Shown: positions 57,991 through 64,000 of the stretch, one piece after another
Position numbering within the stretch: the first letter of the stretch is position 1
Layout of the letters: each line of letters begins with the position of its first letter
Source: Nannobrachium achirus
Lineage: Eukaryota > Chordata > Actinopteri > Myctophiformes > Myctophidae
Assembly (NCBI GenBank): GCA_963921795.1
Contig: OY997645.1
Span: 17,299,365-17,363,364, forward strand
Length of the DNA stretch: 64,000 nt
Direction: 5' to 3'
Notes under the pieces: model-generated
The model's input: the letters and a program-made list of their open reading frames with translations, nothing else
Told to the model about the DNA's origin: nothing
Database searches by the model: none
Program-made: the position numbers and the translations under genes

Positions 57991-60900
57991 AATTGGCAGA
58001 CAATGGAGGGCAACCTGAGAGGTAAAAACATTTATTTTGTCACATTTGTTTCCTATACAAAAGCCCTTTTTCAAAAGGTATTACTTCATACATTGCAGGA
58101 ATGACAATAATAATAATAATACACTGGTTAATTGCAAAATTACACATATATATATATTTATATATATATATTTGATATCCAAAATACATTGCGTATAAGT
58201 AGCACTGTTCCCTTTTCGATGAATATTAACGCTCTTGAAACATGGTAGTTAAGGGTACATATTTAAAACGTTTTCTTCATGCTACAAATGACATGTTCCT
58301 TTTTATTTGTTCATTTAAAGCTAGGTGACCTTAAGAGAAACTGGCTGTAGATAGTATATGTCTGTAATTTTAATTTATTAATGTTTTTTGCATAATATAC
58401 CTGGCAAATGTTAAGGCACAGGATAAGCTGCCAATTCCAGGGGTTATTAGGCAGGAAACGTAATTTAACAATGAAAAACATCCATATTCATTGTATGTTG
58501 TATATAATGTACAAAAAAATCCCCTTAAGTTGGCTATTTGATTAAGACTCAAGCAGGCATTTGTGGTAGAATTAACGAGACAATATCTTGTGCACTTCAA
58601 GGCACTGAGGACGTTACAAACCAAATTTCAGAAATAATAATAACGATAACAAAAAAAAAAACAACAACATACAATGTAAAAATGTATTGCCCAAATGTAC
58701 AGATAAAAAACCCTTCAAATGTTGAACATACTATGTAGCAGAAACGGACTTCAAAAGGTTTGCATTTTTGACCGAGGTCAACTCGTATTAATTCTCTTGA
58801 TTTTCTTTTAATACTGTGTCACATATGAAAATAACTCTGCTTAATTTATACAGTAAGTTGCTTTAATGCCTAGTTGACTGTTGCTTACAAAATAATAGAA
58901 AATAGGTCTGACGAACGCACAGCATTCGCGAATCTGAGGATTTCTTTGTTTCATCTTGTCATACTATTATCGGTTTTGATAAACTACTTATTCCCAAGTA
59001 ATTTATTTTCAAGTGTCCACTTTCAGTTATTTTTAAAGTAATACTTGTTTTTTTTTCCATGAAGAAGAACATTAACACCTGAATGTGGACATGCTTTGAC
59101 ATAATACTGTTAACATTAAGCTTGAATCCTGATTTGAGATGCATATGTGTTTGGCTGTTTGGTCTTTATATCAACAATGACAAACTAACATTCAAAATCA
59201 CATGCTCTCCGATTAAGATCCAGACCTGATACACTGAAAACGGTATGCTGATTGTTAAAATGACATGACTTACTGTAAAGTCACTTCTTTGAGTTGACCT
59301 AAAGGGCAGGTCCTGACTGGCCTTGATGGAGGAAGAGCGACCATGACAACCGCCGTTGTCAAGAGTCCACTTCAAAATCAAAAATTGTCAGAGCTCTTGT
59401 CGGATTTAGAGGTGTTTTATGTATTTTTTTTTACAATGATTGGTAAAATCCAATGCTATTCCAACAGGCAGTAATACTCTGTAGCCTCGTGGGTATACTG
59501 TGGATTAGCACTAAAACTGCCAAGGTTAAAGGCTCCATTCCCACACTTGTTAACCACGCTAAAAATAAAAGGCACTTTGAATAAAAGCATCCACCAAGTG
59601 GTTTTTTGGAAGAAAAGGAAACAAATTGTAGATGTGCACTAACTGAATTCAAGCAAGTAGATGCTGCATAAAGTATCTTTAGGGTTTATCTTATTCTCAT
59701 TGACCACAGAGTGTAAGCTATAGTGATTCACTTTTCATGAAATATTTCTGCTGTATGGTGTAATGTCTGACAAAGTTTGATTTTGTTGTAGGGTATCCCT
59801 TTACGCATGTTTCACAAACCAGAAGACATTCACATTAATACTGTACTTGGTCCAGCAATGAAACATCTGGGAATGGCACAGCTGAAAGGCAAACAGCCTG
59901 GCAAACATTTAACAGCCTGGTGTGTGGGCCCCTGAAAACATGAGACCTGGGTTGAATTACTATCACAAATTGTTTCAATTACCTTTTTCCCCTCTCTCCA
60001 GCACAATGGAGCCAATGGTCATGACTCAAAAGTGCATACACTGCCCATCTTTCGCTCCAGGCAGACTTACACAAAACACTTGCTCTGTAATTGAAAAGAT
60101 TTCAATTAATTGTTGACCCAAGGTCTGGAAAACATACAGCGCTTCCAACTCTGGCCTTTCCAACTCTTCTCTAGCCTTCCAGTTTGGAGGATAAATTAAA
60201 TTGTGAATGGCATATTCCAGTTGCCAAATTTCATTCAGTGCTGAGAAAAGTCCATTTCTCTGGGAGATGCCTCCCCTCCCCTACAAAGGTTGTCCAACGG
60301 TTTCCAGAAGACCCTCCACACACACATAAAGGGATTGCAGACAAACGGATGAGCAGACGAGACGTGACGCGGGGAACATAACGTTAGACAGATGTGGACG
60401 GGAATCAGAGATGCCCAGCAGAGCCGGAGACGGTGAAAAAAGGCAGATGCTTTAAAGCTTTAATGTACATAAATGTACTGAGGAGCATGTTAGATTGAGA
60501 CCCATAAAGAATAGGCCCATGTCTGGTAGAGGGGATGGAGGGAGGAGGCTTCTGTCCATTGTCCCGTCCTGTTGCTGTGACTGTGTGGGTGTCATCGTGT
60601 CAGAGTTTGGGGAAGGCACTTTAACTGGCCCGTAGGTGCAGCTTTCCAGAGGCATGGGGTAGGAGAAAGGCACAGGAAATACAGACGCACGTCCAAATAC
60701 ATAAACAAAACATGGAAACAGTCACTAGTCTTGTAAAGTTAAGTAGTATTCCATCTTTTGGACCATAGCATCCAGTTGTTTATAAATTCTTGCATATAAA
60801 TTCTTGCACACACACGAAAAAGAAAACCTCCTTTTTGGTTTAAGCATCCTTCATTTTGCCGTTTAAGAGCATGGAATCTTCTCAAGAGTTTCCTCGTGAA

Positions 60901-61028
60901 TTCAGTCTTAGTTGGTTTGGCGTTGTCTGCGAGTGCACGTCAGCGATTGTGGACTTAGTTGTGGGGGGAAAAAAGGGGTGAAAAGGAGGTTTTGGGGGGA
61001 AGGGGGGGGGTCAAAGGTGGGTTGTGTA
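57991..61028 (-). other. fli1: Probable fli1 3' UTR and downstream region
   Basis: AT-rich, low-repeat sequence directly downstream of the fli1 stop. Possible - strand polyadenylation hexamers (+ strand TTTATT) lie near 58998, 58376 and 58031. Which one is used cannot be told. A TA repeat lies at 58145-58172. Just after the stop (about 60960-61020) the mRNA strand is strongly C-rich. Confidence 0.4.
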
Positions 61029-61571
<543 letters not shown>

Positions 61572-61609
61572 TCAGATAAAATGAACAGCGGTCAGGCAAG
61601 AGGTGCTAA

Positions 61610-62070
61610 TAGGGGCATCACAACAGGGGGGGGAGTGGGACTGAGTTACTAAGGCCCAAGGTGAATGGGCGTTAATTATTTTATACTTTAGCTATTGAAA
61701 CATAGCAGATATACAAGCTCACGGCCCGTTTCTGAGCTTCTGGGGGGTCCCTGGAACTAAATGGGGGTCTGTGGCCAAATATATATCATAGTGGGGTCCT
61801 TCACATGAAAAGGTTTGAGCACCACTGACTTAGAAACATATGTTTTTCCAAAAACCTTAGAAGGATTTGAAGACTTGCACAAATCTTCACGATTTTTCAA
61901 AATAGCAGATCTACAAGCTCGCAGCACGGCACTTGGTGCTGCGCTGTGAGCTTGTATATCTGCTATTTTTCAAAGATAGTAAAAGCACAAAATAACGCGT
62001 AATAAATAATGCGTTCCCAGAATCCTTGTACCCAGGGCCCAGAATTTGGTGCGGCAGTGCGGCAGCCCTG
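61610..62070. mobile_element. Family-B element in the fli1 intron, 8-bp duplication
   Basis: GGTGCTAA flanks both sides (61602-61609 and 62071-62078). The element starts TAGGGGCATCACAAC and ends GGTGCGGCAGTGCGGCAGCCCTG. The first hairpin (about 61700-61735) is reduced to one arm. The second (about 61898-61970) is nearly complete with tip GGCACTTGGTGC. It lies between the last two fli1 exons. Confidence 0.85.
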
Positions 62071-62428
62071 GGTGCTAATAGGCAGAGGCAAGAAATACAG
62101 GTCAGATAATAGTCTGCAGTTTGGAGAGTAACATAAGTAACATTGACACTGACAGAGAGAGCAGATTTGAATGCCGATGCACATTCAGCAAGGACACAAT
62201 CAAATAGATTTATTATTATTATACAATATTAAAAACGTCATCCATGACTCCATTCCTCATCCACTGACATCACCGAACAAAAGTGCACTTTAGAGCCATT
62301 TCATAATATTTCACAAAAAAGGGAAATACTGTACACCCAATAACGCAGTGAAAGGATGCAGGAGATATATTTTACTAGAACGACACACAAGGCCATATAC
62401 TGTACACTACCATCGTTCATCATCTTAC

Positions 62429-62476
62429 CTGGGTTGGCTAGACGGCTACTTGTAGGACCCAGAATCTGGTAGGGAT
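62429..62476 (-). CDS. fli1: fli1 penultimate coding exon, 48 bp
   Basis: Bounded on the - strand by CTCTGCCCACAG|AT and CCCAG|GTAAGATG. With the phase carried from the flanking exons it encodes (D)PYQILGPTSSRLANP(G), the short segment just before the ETS domain in FLI1. The 48-bp size and phase (two bases, fifteen codons, one base) join correctly to the exon at 61029-61558. Upstream fli1 exons lie beyond the right edge of the window. Confidence 0.93.
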
Positions 62477-63949
62477 CTGTGGGCAGAGGGAGAAAGAAAT
62501 GTCTTACTGAATGCAAGAGTGGTGGTACGTGATGTGGTCACACAGTAAAAGAATACAGAATATTACGCGTTGCATGTCCAGGATAACACATTAGCAGCTC
62601 CTAGATTTACTTTGACTATGCAGGTAATAGTACTTGCTGGGTACTCCACTGTATAATGGTAATGAATGGTAAATAACTTTGAACAATGCGGTACCCAACC
62701 TCTAGGGTAGTGGTTTAAAGAGCCTCACACACTAAACGCGATGTTGGGTAGGATCAGATGTCGTGCCCGGGGGTTTATCGGTGTTCATTTCAAACGACAG
62801 CGATCCTCTGTCTTGCGATCGGGCCCGGTATATCCCGCTGTGCCAAGTGAAATATCTCAGACCATTACAAATGAGACCGACGTCTCGCGATTCTAGCCAC
62901 CCACGATCTCGGGGGGGGTGGTGCCATGAGAGACGCGACTAGATGAAAATTCCGCCCCCTCAAGAGGGATAAAATCAAGAGTGTTTTTCTCTCTCTCTCT
63001 TTCTTCACTCACTTTTATTTTTTCTGGCAGTTGATTGAATAAAGAAACAAGGCTCCAGCCTCCACGGATTGAGAAAGTGGCAGCGGTTCTCAAACTATGT
63101 GTCCCGACCCAACGTGGGGTCGCGGATGGTGCCATGGGCTCGCACATTGCCGACCAATAGAATAAAAAATAAAGAATGAATAGGTCTATAACCAAGAAAC
63201 GCTAAAAGTGAAGTCGTTGCGACCAGCGTGAAGCCAACGGACACGTTACCAGCCTACATATAGACCTACTGTGTAGGCTATAACGTGTATTTGCCCCTTT
63301 GCTTTTTTTTCCTTTTCTTTGTTTGCGCAGCCTCTTAAAGAGTTTTTTTTTTATATTTAATGGGCCCAACCACCCTATTCTACCACCCTATTCTATCACC
63401 TCTCAAAAAAGCCTTTCCCCACACGTGGGGATATATAATATCGTTATTATATTTATATAAGATAGGCTAATATATTTGGCTTGGTCGGAGTCACAACGGT
63501 GAGGTTTGGTCTGACATTTAATTACCTTGAGTGCTGCATCTGTGATGTGATGTAGTCCACATTTTGAAGAATTAATCCGGTTTTAGGTGATATGCAATAC
63601 CCTGACAGTGTAATGGAACTAAATGAACCATACATGTCCATTTTCCTTTTTGGACAGTTGGTTGAAAGCTTGGATGAGGCGGTGGACCGACAGAGTTCAA
63701 GTTTATTAATCTCTCTCTCTTTTTTTTTTTTACTTGGCCTTTGAGCACGGAGAAAGGCTCACCTGAAAGCATTCTCACTGATTAGGCCTACTTTTACCAT
63801 CACTGCTCAAATTAACTGTTAATCAGCGTGAATACTTTCAGGTGTGTATCTGATCAATAGGAAATTGCGCATTACATTCTGCATGACATCAAAGCGACAT
63901 GTTGCGTGAGAGTTTGAACTTGAACATGAACGACGCGTCCTCTCCCTTT

Positions 63950-63950
<1 letters not shown>
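62477..63950 (-). other. fli1: fli1 intron, no further exon seen
   Basis: No segment matching the preceding FLI1 exon was found. There are short CT and T runs only. Confidence 0.5.

Positions 63951-63951
<1 letters not shown>

Positions 63952-64000
<49 letters not shown>
63952..64000. repeat. (AC)n microsatellite running off the window
   Basis: At least 24 AC dinucleotides at the right edge. Confidence 0.95.

Overview
The window is vertebrate nuclear DNA, almost certainly from a teleost fish. Two host genes are recognisable and both lie in the last 13 kb. One is an inward-rectifier potassium channel of the KCNJ1/ROMK type on the + strand (coding exon 54585-55709). The other is the 3' end of the ETS transcription factor gene fli1 on the - strand (last two coding exons at 61029-61558 and 62429-62476). 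They are convergent, tail to tail, which is the arrangement I recall for FLI1 and KCNJ1 on human 11q24. A TATA-type promoter and an untranslated first exon (about 51812-51964) fit as the 5' end of the channel gene.

The first 50 kb has no host gene that I can support. It is accessory DNA packed with transposon fossils: non-autonomous TIR elements with 8-bp target duplications (hAT-like), tRNA-derived SINEs, 5'-truncated LINEs, a DIRS tyrosine-recombinase retrotransposon, an LTR fossil and long microsatellites. At 26.7-37.7 kb three layers are nested: a palindromic TIR element contains an L2-type LINE, and the LINE contains a 9.1-kb DIRS element.

The strongest unexplained signal is a 50-80 bp hairpin module with the arm core GATCTACAAGC. 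It occurs about 17 times complete and about 9 times as one arm. It sits inside at least four TIR families, called A, B, C and D here, whose outer ends do not resemble each other. Families C and D share even the hairpin tip. A second signal is that three of these elements are flanked, with no gap, by direct repeats of 35-66 bp instead of the usual 8 bp. A third is a pair of TIR elements (24.06-24.64 kb and 44.17-44.43 kb) whose GC-rich cores are built from permuted short motifs.

The hairpin modules also reach the host genes: one lies in the probable 3' UTR of the kcnj1-like gene, and a B-family element lies in the last fli1 intron. No sequence comparison could be run, so family names rest on recognised ends, motifs and target duplications.
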